From assembly GCF_000314855.2 (NCBI RefSeq), contig NZ_KB233222.1:258387-322386 (forward strand): 64,000 nucleotides of DNA. Reading direction: 5' to 3'. The DNA is from Providencia burhodogranariea DSM 19968. Lineage in GTDB: Bacteria; Pseudomonadota; Gammaproteobacteria; Enterobacterales; Enterobacteriaceae. The stretch's first letter is position 1. Every line of letters begins with the position of its first letter. Below, piece after piece: positions 19,383 through 29,630 of this stretch. Under the pieces are notes generated by a model that made no database searches, was not told the DNA's origin, and worked only from the letters and a program-made list of their open reading frames with translations. The position numbers and the translations under genes were made by a program.

Positions 19383-20267
19383 TCAGACGATAACCGGAAT
19401 GTAGTAATTGAGTTCTTTAATATACTCTTGTGGGTTTTTGATAAAGTCATCATAACTTGGCTTAGATTTTAATACGTAATTTTCAATATCAGATCCTTCG
19501 CCTCGAGCAATATCCATACTTGCGAGTACTTTCCCGTAAGCGGTATAAATGATGTCATTGTAATCAATACCATGAAGATCGAATTTAAACTTGATTTGTA
19601 AGTAGTCGCCAGCAGGTAGTTGCATCTTTTTTGAATTTAATGGCGTCACGTTGACATCATTTTCATCAAGAGCGGTGGTATAAAAAAACTGGCCTTCTTT
19701 TGCATCGTTTGAGTCAATACCATGGATAGCATATAAATTTTGGGTCACATATTGCATATCGGCAAGGAAGTTTATCCAGTAGTGACGTCTAACTTCATCG
19801 GTTTTGAAATTCCATTCATTGATCCCTTTGGTATAACGATGTTGTTTACCTAAAAGGGTAATTGCAGATAATTTGACTAAACTTACTTCGACGTTCAGCT
19901 CTTTATTTTCTCTAATAGGGAGACAGAAACCTTCAATCTTCCAACCCACGCGCTTTCTATATTCGGAAGGTGTCGCATTAAATTGCTTTTTAAAGGCACG
20001 GCAAAATGTTTGTTGCGAATCAAAACGATATCGTAAAGATATATCCATGATGCTGTCATTGGTAAATCTAAGAGCAACGGCGGAACAAGATAGGCGTCTT
20101 GATCGGATATAGGAGCCAAGAGCTAACCCAGTCTGATTTTTAAATAAGCGCTGAAAATGCCATTTGGTATATCCAGATTTTTCAGCAACAGTATCTAAAG
20201 ACAGTCGAGATTCTAAATTTTGCTCTATCCAGAGAATGATTTCTCTAATTACACTTTCTTGAAGCAT
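19383..20267 (-). CDS. Rob-like AraC-family transcriptional regulator with effector-binding domain
   Basis: The N-terminal roughly 105 residues are a double HTH of the MarA/SoxS/Rob type: LSLDTVAEKSGYTKWHFQRLFK and later ISLRYRFDSQQTFCRAFKKQFNATPSEYRK. The rest (about 120-290) is a GyrI-like effector domain, with segments matching Rob such as FFYTTAL and YTAYGKVLASMDIARGEGSDIENY. The 294 residues compare with 289 in E. coli Rob. Rob-type regulators control efflux, porin and stress genes and respond to bile or dipyridyl. Whether this is the Rob orthologue or a paralogue cannot be decided here, so I leave the symbol empty. Confidence 0.85.
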   Translation of the reverse strand: MLQESVIREIILWIEQNLESRLSLDTVAEKSGYTKWHFQRLFKNQTGLALGSYIRSRRLSCSAVALRFTNDSIMDISLRYRFDSQQTFCRAFKKQFNATPSEYRKRVGWKIEGFCLPIRENKELNVEVSLVKLSAITLLGKQHRYTKGINEWNFKTDEVRRHYWINFLADMQYVTQNLYAIHGIDSNDAKEGQFFYTTALDENDVNVTPLNSKKMQLPAGDYLQIKFKFDLHGIDYNDIIYTAYGKVLASMDIARGEGSDIENYVLKSKPSYDDFIKNPQEYIKELNYYIPVIV

Positions 20268-20381
20268 GGTTACCCTTTTAAATCGATTTAATTCAAGAGA
20301 TTAATAAAAAAGAAAACGAATTAGTATTTATACTTATATTGGAATAGATTTCAGCAGCAGCATGGTAGCATACGGACTGAC

Positions 20382-20402
20382 AACTTTTTAAAAAAGTTGT
20401 GA
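20382..20402 (-). terminator. A/T stem-loop downstream of glgP
   Basis: ACAACTTTTT and AAAAAAGTTGT are inverted around a tiny loop, about 75 bases after the glgP stop on the minus strand. The A/T-rich stem could serve as a weak terminator. Confidence 0.35.
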
Positions 20403-20476
20403 AGTTAAGTAAGTTTTCGCCAAAGTGAAACTTAGCTTAAACCCGCTGACTTTAACTCTAAATCTAAATCAAACAG

Positions 20477-22930
20477 TCATAAAATGATAGGTTTGATATG
20501 CCAAATTTGTTCTGCATAAGTTTGGATTGTTCTATCTGCAGAGAAAAAACTCATATTACAGATATTATTAGCAACTTTATATTGCCAAGATAATGAATTT
20601 TGGTACAAATTATCGACTTGCTCTTGTGTATCGATATAACTGCGATAATCTGCAAACAATAAATATTGATCACCAGCATATAATAAATTATTGGTTAAGT
20701 CTTGATAGAAAGAGGGAAACTCAGGTTTAAAATACCCATTAGCGATTTGATCTATTACCTGTTTTAATTCCGAATCATTCTCATAATACCAGCGCGGGTG
20801 ATAATAGCCTTGCTTGATCTGTTTTACCTCATCAATTGTATGTCCAAAGATAAATATATTTTCTTGGCCTACATGTTCACGTATTTCAATATTCGCACCA
20901 TCAAGTGTACCTATGGTGAGTGCTCCATTGAGTGCAAACTTCATATTTCCAGTACCTGATGCTTCAGTACCCGCCAAAGAAATTTGTTCAGAAAGATCAG
21001 CGGCAGGAATAATTTTTTGAGCCAAACTAACATTGTAATTAGGAATAAAAACGACTTTTAGGCGACAACCAATTCGCTCATCACTATTAATGACCGTTGC
21101 AACATCATTGATTAAATGGATGATTTTTTTTGCAGCACTATAAGATGAAGCTGCTTTACCTGAAAAGATAACAACACGGGGAACCCAATTATGTTTTGGG
21201 TTAGCTAAAATGCGATTATAACGGGTGATCACATGAAGCAAATTTAATAGTTGCCGTTTGTATTCATGAATACGTTTAATTTGCACATCAAATAGTGCAT
21301 CTGGGTTAATAACAATATTTTGAGTTTCTGCAATAAAGTGAGCAAGTTTATGTTTATTAGATTGCTTAACGTGCTGTAATTTTTCCAAAAATTCAGGGTA
21401 ATTAACCCATTTCTTCAGTTCAGAAAGTTGTGACATGTCGATTAACCATTGATGACCAATATAGCTGTTAATCATGGTTGTAAGATCAGGGTTTGCGAGT
21501 GCTAACCAACGTCTTGGTGTTATTCCATTGGTAATATTACAAAATTTGTTCGGAAAAATTCGGGCAAAGTCAGCAAACAGAGAGTCAGTCATTAATTCAG
21601 AGTGTAATGCTGATACTCCATTGACTTTATGGCAAATAATAGCCGCAAGCCAAGCCATTCGAATAAGCTTCCCATGCTCTTCATTAATGATGGAAACACG
21701 ACGAAGTAATTCATCATCATGTGGGAATTTTCTGCTGATATCCTGCAAAAACGCTTCATTAATTTGATAAATGATTTGTAGATGGCGAGGCAGTATTTTA
21801 CGAAACATTTCTACAGGCCAAGCTTCAAGCGCTTCACTCATTAATGTGTGGTTAGTATAAGAGAATATTTTTTCGGCTTGCACGAGTGCTTTTTGCCAAC
21901 TGAGTTGATGCTTATCGATGAGTAAACGCATTAATTCAGGAATGGCGAGAACGGGATGGGTATCATTTAAATGAATTGCAATTTTCTCCGATAAATTGTC
22001 CCAATTTTGATACATCAGCCAATGACGAGAAAGAATATCTTGAATTGATGCAGAAACAAGGAAAAATTCTTGTTTTAAACGGAGCTCTTTTCCTGAATAT
22101 GTGGAGTCATTTGGATAGAGAACGCGAGAAACATTTTCAGATTCATTTTTTTTCTTAATCGCAGAATAATATTCGCCATCATTAAAAATTTGTAAATCGA
22201 ATTCATCGCTAGCTTTTGCACTCCATAGACGCAGTGTATTGGTTGCTTCTGTCTTATAACCGGGTATGATTTGATCGTAAGCTACTGCAATAATATCGTT
22301 CGTTTCGGCCCAATGATAACGTCCATTTTGTTCGACGACATGGCCTTCATATTGGATCTGGTAGCGATTTTCAGGGCGCGGAAACTCCCAAGGATTACCA
22401 TGAGCTAGCCAATCATCAGGGAATTCAATTTGTTGTCCATTTCGTATCGCTTGCTTGAACATGCCATATTCATAACGAATACCATAACCATAACCGGGTA
22501 GATTCATTGTAGCTAAAGAGTCTAAAAAACATGCAGCAAGCCGACCTAAGCCACCGTTACCAAGCCCAGGATCTGTTTCTTGTTCTACAAGTTGCTCAAA
22601 ATCAAACCCTAGATCAGAAACAACTTGAGTAACATCGTTATACATATCCATCGAAATTAATGTGTTGGACAAAGAGCGACCTAATAAAAACTCCATCGAT
22701 AAATAGTAGACTTGCTTGAGCTGTTGTGAGTATTCAGCTCGATTTGTTGCCAGCCAACGTTCGACAATACGATCGCGTGCTGCAAGTAAAATGGATTCTA
22801 ACCACTCTCGCTGTGTTGCAATATAGGGTTCTTTACCTATCACAAATTTCAATTTATAGATAATTGCATCTTTTAAAGCTTCTTGTGTCATTAATGGGGA
22901 GTGACATTCACGAACAAAATTAGTGCTCAC
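20477..22930 (-). CDS. glgP: GlgP, glycogen/maltodextrin phosphorylase
   Basis: A cytoplasmic PLP enzyme releasing glucose-1-phosphate from alpha-1,4-glucan ends. The 817 residues align end to end with GlgP (815 in E. coli). Visible signatures are [18 protein letters not shown] near residue 105, [28 protein letters not shown], and the PLP-lysine region [28 protein letters not shown]. The start is four bases after the glgC stop. In E. coli glgA lies between glgC and glgP; here the two are directly adjacent. MalP is a related alternative, but the glgC linkage favours GlgP. Confidence 0.92.
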   Translation of the reverse strand: MSTNFVRECHSPLMTQEALKDAIIYKLKFVIGKEPYIATQREWLESILLAARDRIVERWLATNRAEYSQQLKQVYYLSMEFLLGRSLSNTLISMDMYNDVTQVVSDLGFDFEQLVEQETDPGLGNGGLGRLAACFLDSLATMNLPGYGYGIRYEYGMFKQAIRNGQQIEFPDDWLAHGNPWEFPRPENRYQIQYEGHVVEQNGRYHWAETNDIIAVAYDQIIPGYKTEATNTLRLWSAKASDEFDLQIFNDGEYYSAIKKKNESENVSRVLYPNDSTYSGKELRLKQEFFLVSASIQDILSRHWLMYQNWDNLSEKIAIHLNDTHPVLAIPELMRLLIDKHQLSWQKALVQAEKIFSYTNHTLMSEALEAWPVEMFRKILPRHLQIIYQINEAFLQDISRKFPHDDELLRRVSIINEEHGKLIRMAWLAAIICHKVNGVSALHSELMTDSLFADFARIFPNKFCNITNGITPRRWLALANPDLTTMINSYIGHQWLIDMSQLSELKKWVNYPEFLEKLQHVKQSNKHKLAHFIAETQNIVINPDALFDVQIKRIHEYKRQLLNLLHVITRYNRILANPKHNWVPRVVIFSGKAASSYSAAKKIIHLINDVATVINSDERIGCRLKVVFIPNYNVSLAQKIIPAADLSEQISLAGTEASGTGNMKFALNGALTIGTLDGANIEIREHVGQENIFIFGHTIDEVKQIKQGYYHPRWYYENDSELKQVIDQIANGYFKPEFPSFYQDLTNNLLYAGDQYLLFADYRSYIDTQEQVDNLYQNSLSWQYKVANNICNMSFFSADRTIQTYAEQIWHIKPIIL

Positions 22931-22934
22931 AATT

Positions 22935-24227
22935 TTATTCCTTATCTTTATTTTGCTTATCTAACATTTCTTTTGTGACGAGAACGATCCCTTGTTCAGT
23001 ACGGTAAAAACGTTGACTATCTTCTTCTGAATTCTCACCTATCACCATATTTTCAGGGATAACACAGCCTCTATCGATAATGCAACGGCGAAGACGAGAT
23101 GAACGCCCAACACTTACACCAGGAAGTAAAATAGAAGATTCAATCGTGCAAAATGAATTTACTCGCACTCTAGGGAATAGCACAGAATGCAGAACAATTG
23201 AACCTGATATAATGCAACCACCTGCAACTAAGGAGTTCATTGTCATACCATGACTTCCTGAGCGGTCTTGAACAAATTTTGCTGGCGGTAGTGGTTCCAT
23301 ATGCGTTCGAATAGGCCAGTCACGGTCATACATATCTAATTCAGGTGTAACAGAAGCTAGATTAAGAGTTGCGGCCCAGTAAGCTTCTAATGTGCCGACA
23401 TCTCGCCAATAAGGTGGAACATCTGGATTACTTGTAACACACGAATATTCAAATGGATGTGCGAGTGCTTCACCCGATGCGACAATTTTAGGGATGATAT
23501 CTTGACCAAAATCGTTACTCGAATCAGGAGAAATGCTATCTTCTATCAGTATCTGGGAGAGGTAATCACTATTAAAGATATATATCCCCATACTAGCTAA
23601 ACAAAAATCAGGGAAATCCTTTAAAGTTGGGGGATTATGCGGTTTTTCATGGAATTGAGTTACCCTGCGGTTTTCATCAATTTCCATTACGCCAAATTGG
23701 TGCGCTTCTTCTTTATTGACTTTAATACAAGCAACAGTGAATTTTGCATTGTTGTTGACATGGTCAAGCAACATGCGTGAATAATCCATTTTATATATAT
23801 GGTCACCCGCAAGAACAACAATATATTCTGCATTATAGCTACGGATAATATCCATATTTTGAAACACAGCATCAGCTGTACCTTTGTACCAATGGTCTGT
23901 CGTTTTTCTTTGTTGTGCTGGAAGTAAATCAACAAACTCATTCATCTCCTCATTGAAAAAAGACCAACCTCTTTGTATATGCTGTACTAATGAATGAGAT
24001 TGATATTGCGTGATCACACCAATACGTCTAATTCCTGAGTTTAGACAATTAGATAATGCAAAATCGATAATACGAAATTTACCACCAAAATGGACTGCGG
24101 GCTTAGCACGTTTTAGTGTAAGTCCTTGTAGGCGAGTACCTCGTCCACCTGCCAGAATAAGAGCGACGGCTTTTTGAGGTAAATGACGAGCCAACATCAT
24201 CATATTGTTCATATCATTATGAGACAT
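22935..24227 (-). CDS. glgC: GlgC, glucose-1-phosphate adenylyltransferase
   Basis: Makes ADP-glucose, the glucosyl donor for glycogen synthesis. The 430 residues match E. coli GlgC (431): the nucleotide-binding [33 protein letters not shown], the [16 protein letters not shown] active-site segment, and a C-terminal left-handed beta-helix from about residue 300. The AGG site on the minus strand precedes [10 protein letters not shown]. It is first in a two-gene unit with glgP. No glycogen synthase or branching enzyme is present nearby, so the ADP-glucose it makes would depend on genes elsewhere. Confidence 0.93.
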   Translation of the reverse strand: MSHNDMNNMMMLARHLPQKAVALILAGGRGTRLQGLTLKRAKPAVHFGGKFRIIDFALSNCLNSGIRRIGVITQYQSHSLVQHIQRGWSFFNEEMNEFVDLLPAQQRKTTDHWYKGTADAVFQNMDIIRSYNAEYIVVLAGDHIYKMDYSRMLLDHVNNNAKFTVACIKVNKEEAHQFGVMEIDENRRVTQFHEKPHNPPTLKDFPDFCLASMGIYIFNSDYLSQILIEDSISPDSSNDFGQDIIPKIVASGEALAHPFEYSCVTSNPDVPPYWRDVGTLEAYWAATLNLASVTPELDMYDRDWPIRTHMEPLPPAKFVQDRSGSHGMTMNSLVAGGCIISGSIVLHSVLFPRVRVNSFCTIESSILLPGVSVGRSSRLRRCIIDRGCVIPENMVIGENSEEDSQRFYRTEQGIVLVTKEMLDKQNKDKE

Positions 24228-24850
24228 ACCTTACAATTCTCCTAAATAAACAATCAGTTATTTAAAGATCCCCTGCTGGTATAAAAACAATTACATATAA
24301 TGATGATTATTAAATCTAATAACGATATCTATCTTATATTATTATTCAATAATATACTAAATATTAGGAATTAAAACACATCCTGATTGTTATTTGATTA
24401 ATAAAAGAAAAAAATTGAAATGAATAGACATAAATTTTCATAAAATCTAACGGTAAGTAATTTTTATTCAGATGAATATAGAACTAATCTTATGGTTACT
24501 TTTTATAAACGGTCTAAAATTAAGTGAAAAAGGCTAAGTAAATTTCATATTACAGATATAAACACATCACAAAAAGATAGTTGCTTATTGATTACTCTTA
24601 TCATGAAAATCATTTTTTTTGTGATGATTGTCACTTATTCAAAATGTAATATATAGAATTATATTTTATAAAAAGTTTTTTATTTCAATGTATTAAGTAT
24701 TTTTTTTGTTTTTGTCTGTTATTGAGAGTCGTAAATGGATGATTTTTTAGCTCTATTCTTTAATTTAAATCAATTAATTTATCGAGTTAGAATGGTAATT
24801 TACGCATCCACAAAATTACTGTAATTTGATTATTTTTTTAGGAGTTTATT
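24228..24850. other. Very AT-rich intergenic region between glgC and a regulator
   Basis: About 620 bases with long A and T runs (for example around 24660-24720) between divergent genes. It should hold promoters for glgC on the minus strand and for the HTH gene on the plus strand. GTAATTT at 24794 and AAATTAC at about 24816 form an inverted repeat just upstream of the HTH gene that could be its operator. No other gene is seen. Confidence 0.5.
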
Positions 24851-25105
24851 ATGCAAAAAGACAATATTGCAAAAATGTTAGGTATTAAGATCCGCAAGCA
24901 AAGAGAAAGTCATAAAATGACATTAGAACAAACTGCGAGATTAATTGGTGTTTCCGAAGACGAAATGAATCGTTTTGAAAGCGGTGAAAGCTGTATTGAT
25001 ATTGACTCTTTATTTCAATTTGCATGTTTATTTAACTTGGAACCAACAGCATTTTTACATGGTGTTGTTAACGTTAACGTAGGCACTCGTTGTACTATTC
25101 ATTAA
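24851..25105 (+). CDS. Small XRE-family HTH regulator (MrpJ-like)
   Basis: The 84 residues are a single Cro/C1-type domain: LGIKIRKQRESHKMTLEQTARLIGVSEDEMNRFESGE, then the fourth and fifth helices. There is a well-placed TTAGGAG site. Size and pattern resemble MrpJ-type regulators that repress motility when fimbriae are expressed in Proteus and Providencia. No fimbrial operon is adjacent here, so the target is unknown. Confidence 0.75.
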   Translation: MQKDNIAKMLGIKIRKQRESHKMTLEQTARLIGVSEDEMNRFESGESCIDIDSLFQFACLFNLEPTAFLHGVVNVNVGTRCTIH

Positions 25106-25195
25106 AAAGGAATTCATCAGGGCAGGGAAGGTAATATACTATCTTGTAAACACAATTAGTAAATATACTAAAACTGAAAATCATAGAGAGATACT

Positions 25196-25267
25196 ATGAG
25201 CCATATAATCGAACTGGAAGAAATTGTAGGATCACTAATTGATCGATTCTATTTCTTCCAGTCTTGA
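25196..25267 (+). CDS. Possible 23-residue microprotein or leader carrying a long inverted repeat
   Basis: An ATG preceded by AGAGAG opens a 23-codon frame, MSHIIELEEIVGSLIDRFYFFQS. A perfect 12-base inverted repeat (ACTGGAAGAAAT at 25213-25224 and ATTTCTTCCAGT at 25251-25262) lies inside the frame, with an inner GATC...GATC pair. It could be a translated microprotein, a leader peptide, or simply a transcription terminator-like hairpin after the HTH gene. Nothing else supports it. Confidence 0.3.
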   Translation: MSHIIELEEIVGSLIDRFYFFQS

Positions 25268-25374
25268 TTGTTTTCTAAGTAATAATACACTAGGTTATTT
25301 AATTTTAATTCATATAATTAATCATTATGGTTATATTTAACCTAACGATTAATTAGTGTAACGCTTTATAAATA

Positions 25375-26370
25375 TTAAATAAATTTATCAAATTTTAATT
25401 GATTTAAAATCGACACAGTCATTTTATTTATATTCATTAATTGTGTAGTTATCGCTATCTTTTTGGTTTTATGTAAACTTAATATGAAATGGTCTAGTTG
25501 TTTTATAATAAGTGAGTTTTCAGTAATTTCTGAATTCAGGTTATTGGAAATTAGAATATTCTCAAATTGAAAGTTATTTTTCGATTGCTTTAATGATAAT
25601 TTATCGGAAATATTTCCAGTGTTAAAAAATAATTCGAACGAAACTAAAAAGCCATTTTCATTGCGAAGATTAATAATAAGTACATCACCATCTTCAATGT
25701 ATACAAGTGGGCGAGAGTATTGAATGGAAAGAGAATTTATTTTGAATTCAGGGAGTAAGCAGAGTAATAACAAGACTTTTTCTGCTATCAGCGAATGTAG
25801 CATATTATAGGGGAGATGGTTATCTTCCTCAATAATACGATGAGCAGACAAACGTAATAAACCCGTATCACGCGTTTTATTATCGGATAGTGCTAATTTT
25901 AGCTCATCATACTGTTGAGAAAAACTCAGTACATTATCTTGGCAGATATTAACGTCATTTTGTTTAGCTAACGTCAGTATATCGGATAGTTCATTAGTTC
26001 CATAATTTGGAACATTATTCAGTAAAATATTTTTACCTGCACTTACTGCTGTTTGAATAATAAATTTTAATAACTCTTCACTGCATACAGAAGTAACAAT
26101 AATCGCATCTACCGTTTCATTATCAATCAGATGTTCTATTTTTCTTTTTTGGCAAATGTAATAAGAAGCGGAAGGTATAGGTGAGTCAAGTGAGCAAACA
26201 GATTTAAGCTCACAATGCGGTTGACTATGCAATATGGCTTCGCTATAGCACAAATTATGTATTGGTGAGCCGATCAAGCCAATACCTGTTCGATTTAGTG
26301 AAACAAGAGAATGCTGTTCTTCGAGTAAGCGAAGATGGCCAAACAAATAAAGAAAGTGTGTATTCATCAT
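25375..26370 (-). CDS. Divergent Gfo/Idh/MocA-like protein beside the inositol locus
   Basis: The 331 residues show a Rossmann-like start (GIGLIGSPIHNLCYSEAIL) and the usual order of this oxidoreductase family: LIDNETVDAIIVTSV, then TAVSAGKNILLNNVPNYGTNE where functional members have the EKP motif. The glycine-rich loop lacks its GxGxxG spacing and the EKP lysine is replaced (NNVP), so NAD-dependent dehydrogenase activity is doubtful. GAGG is seven bases before the start. It sits just downstream of iolR on the same strand. It may be a degenerate inositol dehydrogenase with a new role. Confidence 0.65.
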   Translation of the reverse strand: MMNTHFLYLFGHLRLLEEQHSLVSLNRTGIGLIGSPIHNLCYSEAILHSQPHCELKSVCSLDSPIPSASYYICQKRKIEHLIDNETVDAIIVTSVCSEELLKFIIQTAVSAGKNILLNNVPNYGTNELSDILTLAKQNDVNICQDNVLSFSQQYDELKLALSDNKTRDTGLLRLSAHRIIEEDNHLPYNMLHSLIAEKVLLLLCLLPEFKINSLSIQYSRPLVYIEDGDVLIINLRNENGFLVSFELFFNTGNISDKLSLKQSKNNFQFENILISNNLNSEITENSLIIKQLDHFILSLHKTKKIAITTQLMNINKMTVSILNQLKFDKFI

Positions 26371-26709
26371 GGGCTTTCCTCAGCGACATTTCTGCTTTCA
26401 GGTATTTACATAATCTCAACATAACAGTGTGATGCAATAATTTCATTGGTAATTTTTTTGAAATTTGTATTTTCTGACCAGTCTCACAGTTTCTTATATT
26501 CCTCAAGTAATCCGAGTTATCAATAAGCGAGAAGCGAAAAATCGCAAAAATATTGCTATTTCACTATTGTATAAGAAGTTCTATAACATGATGAAATTGG
26601 TAACTTGATGTATGCGGGAGAGATAATTTTGTATGACCACATAGTTATGCAATCGATAGATTGAGGGCTTAGTCACTACTGAAGTATTTGTGAATAAAGC
26701 CCTTTTTGA

Positions 26710-27546
26710 CTAAATCAGTTTGCTGCCTTGGCGATAAGCCAATGCTACAGTTAATGATTGAGCGAGACACAATGTGGCTGATTGAGAGCGAAACGCATCA
26801 ACCTGTGCTTCTTTTATAACAAAACACACATCGCTAAAACTTGCGAGTGGGCTTATTTGACTATCAGTAATGACGATTTGTTTAGCCCCCGTTTGTGCTG
26901 CTTTTTCGCTAACCATAATGGTTTCTTCCGCATAAGGTGTGAAACTGATGGAGATAACGACATCCTTCTCTCCAATTCGGTTAATCTGCTCTTTGAACAT
27001 GCCTCCAAGTCCATCAATTAATTGAGGACGGCATTCAAGATGGCTAAGACCATAGCTTAAATAAGTCGCAATACTAAAAGAACGACGCAAACCAATGATA
27101 TAAACATTTTCAGCATCGGCGAGTAGAGAAACAGCCTTTTCAAGATCTTCCGCTGAAGTTCTTGCGGCCATTTGTTGTAACGCTTGAGCATTGGAGTGAG
27201 CAAACTCTTTGAGAATTTGAGAGGGATCGTCACTTAGCTCTTGCTCGCTATCCATTTCGCGAAATAATCTGGCTCTATCTGTATAGCTTGCTGTTTCTTC
27301 AACTAAGTTCATTCGAAATAATTGTTTCATTTCATTGAACCCGCTGAAATTAAAAGCATTTGCAAAGCGAATGAGAGTCGATGGTGGGACATTAGCTTCT
27401 TTAGCAATGACAGCAACAGTATCAAAGGCCACGCTATTCGTATTATCCAATACATATCGTGCCACTTGTTGTAGCCGTTTACTTAGTTCGTCATAACGGG
27501 AGCGTACTTGCTCCTGAAACTCATTCAAGTTCGATGCAGTTGACAT
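26710..27546 (-). CDS. iolR: IolR, RpiR-family repressor of the inositol genes
   Basis: The N-terminal HTH_6 domain (about residues 10-85: LSKRLQQVARYVLDN, TVAVIAKEANVPPSTLIRFANAF) is followed by a SIS sugar-phosphate binding domain (about 130-260, with ENVYIIGLRRSFSIATYL and VISISFTPYAEETI). The 278-residue length and position, divergent from iolA at the edge of an inositol cluster, match the RpiR-type IolR known from Salmonella. Its ligand is expected to be an inositol catabolite. A repeated TGAAATGAAT-type motif upstream of iolA and iolG is the best candidate for its operator. Confidence 0.82.
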   Translation of the reverse strand: MSTASNLNEFQEQVRSRYDELSKRLQQVARYVLDNTNSVAFDTVAVIAKEANVPPSTLIRFANAFNFSGFNEMKQLFRMNLVEETASYTDRARLFREMDSEQELSDDPSQILKEFAHSNAQALQQMAARTSAEDLEKAVSLLADAENVYIIGLRRSFSIATYLSYGLSHLECRPQLIDGLGGMFKEQINRIGEKDVVISISFTPYAEETIMVSEKAAQTGAKQIVITDSQISPLASFSDVCFVIKEAQVDAFRSQSATLCLAQSLTVALAYRQGSKLI

Positions 27547-27564
27547 AAAATCTCCATGACTAGG

Positions 27565-27811
27565 CTAGGGGCTGTTGACCTCTGTTGCTTGCAAGCAATC
27601 AAAGATCAAAAAGCGCTCAATGTAATTATTTAATGAATTTAACTTAATAATCATAATTTCAAATGAAAAATGGTTAAAAGCAGCCCTCGGGTTCGATTAA
27701 AAGACGTTTCACTCATTTATTCTACGTTGAGGGGATCTTACCTAGTTCACTAAGCGGCGAACCTTTCGCCTTTCCTGTTTTTTACCTTAAATCAAGGCTC
27801 TTAATTCGAAC
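27565..27811. repeat. Dispersed repeat, copy 2 (inverted relative to 19004)
   Basis: CTAGGGGCTGTTGAC at 27565-27579 is identical to the 19004 copy's end. The core at 27676-27810 is the reverse complement of the core at 19037-19162, sharing for example the TCGAACCCGA, GTGAACTAGG/GTAAACTAGG and TTCGAATTA blocks. The end sequence lies on opposite sides of the core in the two copies, as expected if the intact element has it as a terminal inverted repeat and each copy has lost one end. It fills the iolR-iolA intergenic region. Confidence 0.6.
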
Positions 27812-28045
27812 ATAAACTGATTATCAAAGCTTAAGAACCTTTGTTAATTGTAGTTATTTTCGATCATTAGTCGAATCATTTTGAAAAACGAATCTACAAA
27901 ATGGAATAATTAATTCATATTGCGTTCACGCTAAAGAATGATTAGAGCGATTTTTGAAACGAGTGTCTTTACCTTCTAGCAACAATTTCATAAAAATTCT
28001 GACTGGATCACAGAAATTGAATGTTGTTTCAATATTAGTTGAAAA

Positions 28046-28061
28046 TGAAATGAATATTTCA
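28046..28061. promoter_or_regulatory. Putative IolR operator upstream of iolA
   Basis: TGAAATGAATATTTCA has TGAAAT and ATTTCA as inverted arms around four bases. Near-identical sequences occur upstream of iolG and the iolG2 gene. It lies 47 bases before the iolA start, a typical repressor position. Confidence 0.55.
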
Positions 28062-28107
28062 TATACCTTTATTAACAAAGTAACTCTATCAGTCAAAGAG
28101 AGGCAAC

Positions 28108-29619
28108 ATGCAACAGATTCAGAATTTTATTGGCGGTGAACTCGTTTCCAGCCAAAGTGGGCGTTTTGCACCCGTCTTTAATCCAGCAACAGGTGAACAA
28201 ATAGCTAAAGTTGTATTGAGCAGTGCTGCTGAAACTAAAAAGGCGATAGAGGTCGCTCATAAAGCTTTCCCTAAGTGGTCGAAACTTTCACCACTAAAAC
28301 GCGCTCGTATCCTTTTCAAATTTAAAGCATTACTTGAATTAAATATGGATCACTTAGCGCGTTTAATTTCTCAAGAACATGGTAAAGTTTTTTCAGATGC
28401 CGTTGGTGAAGTGACTCGAGGTTTGGAAGTTGTCGAGTTTGCCTGTGGTATCCCCCATTTACAAAAAGGTGAGCATTCAGCGAATGTTGCAACGGGGGTG
28501 GATAGCCATTCTTTAATGCAACCCTTAGGTGTTTGCGTAGGGGTCACACCGTTTAACTTTCCTGCTATGGTGCCCATGTGGATGTTCCCTGTTGCATTAG
28601 CTACGGGCAATACTTTTGTACTCAAGCCATCTGAAAAAGACCCTTCTCTTGCAATTGAATTAGCCAAATTACTAAAAGAAGCGGGCTTACCTGATGGTGT
28701 ATTTAACGTAGTTCAAGGTGACAAAGAATCTGTTGATGTGTTACTCAGAGCGCCTGAAGTGCAAGCCGTCAGTTTTGTCGGTTCTACACCGATTGCAGAA
28801 TATATTTATACAACAGCTTCCGAACATGGCAAGCGTTGTCAAGCATTGGGTGGGGCAAAAAATCACTGTATTCTAATGCCTGATGCCGATATGGATCTAG
28901 CGACCAACGCAATTATGGGAGCTGCATTTGGTGCAGCTGGCGAGCGTTGTATGGCTCTATCAGTCGTATTGGCTGTAGGTGATGAAACCGCAGATACATT
29001 GATTGCAAATCTTAAAGATCAAATTGCCAAAATGACTGTAGGTCCAGGTATTGTCGAAGGTAAAGAAAATGACATGGGGCCAGTAATTTCAGCTCAGCAT
29101 AAAGTAAAAATCTGTGACTATATTACTAGCGGTGAAAAGCAAGGTGCGAAATTACTGGTTGATGGTCGTGATTTCAAAGTGGCAGGTTTTGAAAATGGCT
29201 ATTTTGTTGGCCCAACATTGTTTGATAATGTCACGCCTGAAATGGATATTTATAAAGAAGAAATTTTCGGGCCTGTACTTGTGGTTGTTCGCGTCCCAGA
29301 TTTCGAAACGGGTTTGCAATTAATTAACCAACATGAGTATGGTAACGGAACGGCAATTTTTACGCGTGATGGTGAAACTGCGCGTGAATTCCAAGAAAAT
29401 GTTCAAGCAGGTATGGTCGGTATTAACATTCCTATCCCAGTCCCAATGGCGTTCCACAGCTTTGGCGGTTGGAAACGTTCTATATTTGGACCATTGAATG
29501 TTCACGGTAATGATGGTGTTCGTTTCTATACGCGCATGAAAACAGTGACCAGCCGTTGGCCTGCAAGCGTCCGCCTAGAGCATCATGAAAGTAGTTTCAC
29601 AATGCCAACTATGGAATAA
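28108..29619 (+). CDS. iolA: IolA, methylmalonate/malonate-semialdehyde dehydrogenase (CoA-acylating)
   Basis: The last step of myo-inositol catabolism: malonate semialdehyde to acetyl-CoA and CO2. The 503 residues are of the ALDH superfamily, with [22 protein letters not shown], the [15 protein letters not shown]-binding segment, the catalytic cysteine in [12 protein letters not shown], and [12 protein letters not shown]. Absence of the usual catalytic glutamate pattern ([12 protein letters not shown] instead of LELGGK) is typical of this CoA-dependent subgroup. AGAGAGG precedes the ATG. iolD follows after 11 bases. Confidence 0.93.
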   Translation: MQQIQNFIGGELVSSQSGRFAPVFNPATGEQIAKVVLSSAAETKKAIEVAHKAFPKWSKLSPLKRARILFKFKALLELNMDHLARLISQEHGKVFSDAVGEVTRGLEVVEFACGIPHLQKGEHSANVATGVDSHSLMQPLGVCVGVTPFNFPAMVPMWMFPVALATGNTFVLKPSEKDPSLAIELAKLLKEAGLPDGVFNVVQGDKESVDVLLRAPEVQAVSFVGSTPIAEYIYTTASEHGKRCQALGGAKNHCILMPDADMDLATNAIMGAAFGAAGERCMALSVVLAVGDETADTLIANLKDQIAKMTVGPGIVEGKENDMGPVISAQHKVKICDYITSGEKQGAKLLVDGRDFKVAGFENGYFVGPTLFDNVTPEMDIYKEEIFGPVLVVVRVPDFETGLQLINQHEYGNGTAIFTRDGETAREFQENVQAGMVGINIPIPVPMAFHSFGGWKRSIFGPLNVHGNDGVRFYTRMKTVTSRWPASVRLEHHESSFTMPTME

Positions 29620-29630
29620 AGGGAGTCCCT

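Noticed and set aside
27954-28139. A 61-codon plus-strand frame overlapping the iolA start
   Set aside because: It covers the iolA promoter and operator in another frame and ends within iolA.
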